From: Pseudomonas rhizoryzae
GTDB lineage: Bacteria > Pseudomonadota > Gammaproteobacteria > Pseudomonadales > Pseudomonadaceae
NCBI RefSeq assembly: GCF_005250615.1
Contig: NZ_SULM01000002.1
Location: 372,001-436,000, forward strand
DNA: 64,000 bases
Direction of reading: 5' to 3'
Part shown: piece by piece, positions 63,609-64,000 of the stretch
Layout of the letters: each line of letters begins with the position of its first letter
Numbering within the stretch: the stretch's first letter is position 1
Program-made: the position numbers and the translations under genes
The notes under the pieces: model-generated
Seen by the model: only the letters and a program-made list of their open reading frames with translations
Databases searched by the model: none
What the model was told of the DNA's origin: nothing

Positions 63609-64000
63609 ATGAATGAAACAACTACACACGACAGCTCTCTCAATTTGATTTCACTGTATACAGGCGCTGGTGGCCTGGATCTGGGTTTTGAAGCAGCCGG
63701 TTTCGAGACGAAGGTAGCCGTCGAACTGGACAAGAACGCTCGAAATACCCTTTTTCAGAACCGACCGCACTGGGTGCAACCCCAAGAGGGAGATACGCTG
63801 AAACTGAAGGCCAGCGACCTACTAGAACTTGCCAGAATGAAATCGCGAGAGGTCGACGCACTGATCGGTGGCCCGCCCTGCCAACCCTTCTCAAAATCTG
63901 CCTTTTGGGCAGCAGGTAGCACTCGTCGCCTGAATGACCCTCGTGCACGAACGCTAGAGGTAATGCTCGATTTCGCCGAACAGATATTGCCGCGCGTGCT
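63609..64000 (+). CDS. DNA cytosine-5 methyltransferase, N-terminal part (cut off by window end)
   Basis: Open from an ATG at 63609 to the right edge, 130 residues. Motif I is LYTGAGGLDLGFEAAGF (16-32) for SAM binding, motif II has the acidic VELDKNA, and motif IV is GGPPCQPFS with nucleophile C91. Together they identify a 5-methylcytosine enzyme, probably part of a restriction-modification or defence locus carried by the island. The target and partner genes are beyond the window. Base composition is lower in GC than the core. Confidence 0.9.
   Translation, partial: MNETTTHDSSLNLISLYTGAGGLDLGFEAAGFETKVAVELDKNARNTLFQNRPHWVQPQEGDTLKLKASDLLELARMKSREVDALIGGPPCQPFSKSAFWAAGSTRRLNDPRARTLEVMLDFAEQILPRV

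Overview
The window is a GC-rich (roughly 65-67 %) gammaproteobacterial chromosome segment. The gene set and gene order point to the genus Pseudomonas: RetS, GcbA, LbcA, PagL, a PA4642-type protein, an RhlE2-type helicase, and a phr-merR-rudS cluster beside pagL and the hemA-prfA-prmC-moeB-murI operon. Species cannot be set from this window. Nearly everything up to about 62.1 kb is conserved core genome. From about 62.1 kb to the right edge the base composition drops, and an integrase followed by a cytosine DNA methyltransferase marks the left end of a mobile island.

Layout. 1-5.8 kb: ubiE(partial)-ubiJ-ubiB, then hisI-hisE-tatA-tatB-tatC-rsmE, all plus strand and tightly packed, ending at a bidirectional terminator. 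5.8-11.6 kb: minus-strand opgG-opgH (osmoregulated periplasmic glucans) and pip-dtd. 11.7-18.1 kb: a nicotinamidase-like hydrolase, an intergenic palindromic repeat, and minus-strand ybhB-like, blc, a small lipoprotein, speA, a SUI1-like factor, a NUDIX hydrolase and a DUF2333 protein. 18.4-34.3 kb: gcbA, dsbD, aroQ-accB-accC, a second repeat copy, prmA, a DUF3426 protein, dusB-fis, purH-purD and retS. 34.2-39.3 kb: a thioesterase, then ahcY under an S-adenosylhomocysteine (SAH) riboswitch, metF and rhlE2. 39.4-45 kb: a PA4642-type protein, a WbuC-type cupin, hpt, upp-uraA, hemH-yfcH. 45.2-49.6 kb: an FAD oxidoreductase and a probable light/UV-response operon rudS-merR-phr. 49.7-55 kb: pagL and hemA-prfA-prmC-moeB-murI. 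55.3-62.1 kb: lbcA-lolB-ispE, tRNA-Gln(TTG), prs, rplY, pth, ychF. 62.1-64 kb: island edge.

Functional links. ahcY and metF form a methyl-cycle unit sensed through SAH. aroQ-accB-accC couples the shikimate step to the first step of fatty-acid synthesis. opgGH build periplasmic glucans. tatABC export folded proteins. hemA and hemH bracket haem synthesis. RetS and GcbA both feed biofilm and attachment control. RudS (removal of the near-UV chromophore s4U from tRNA) and photolyase (repair of UV lesions) share an operon with a MerR regulator and a promoter rich in nested palindromes.

The most notable signals are the rudS-merR-phr operon and its promoter, the SAH riboswitch with an enlarged variable arm, the sharp GC drop inside the 3' third of ispE with an embedded promoter ahead of tRNA-Gln/prs, a two-copy 140-150 bp palindromic repeat family, and the island edge after ychF, whose cargo lies mostly beyond the window.
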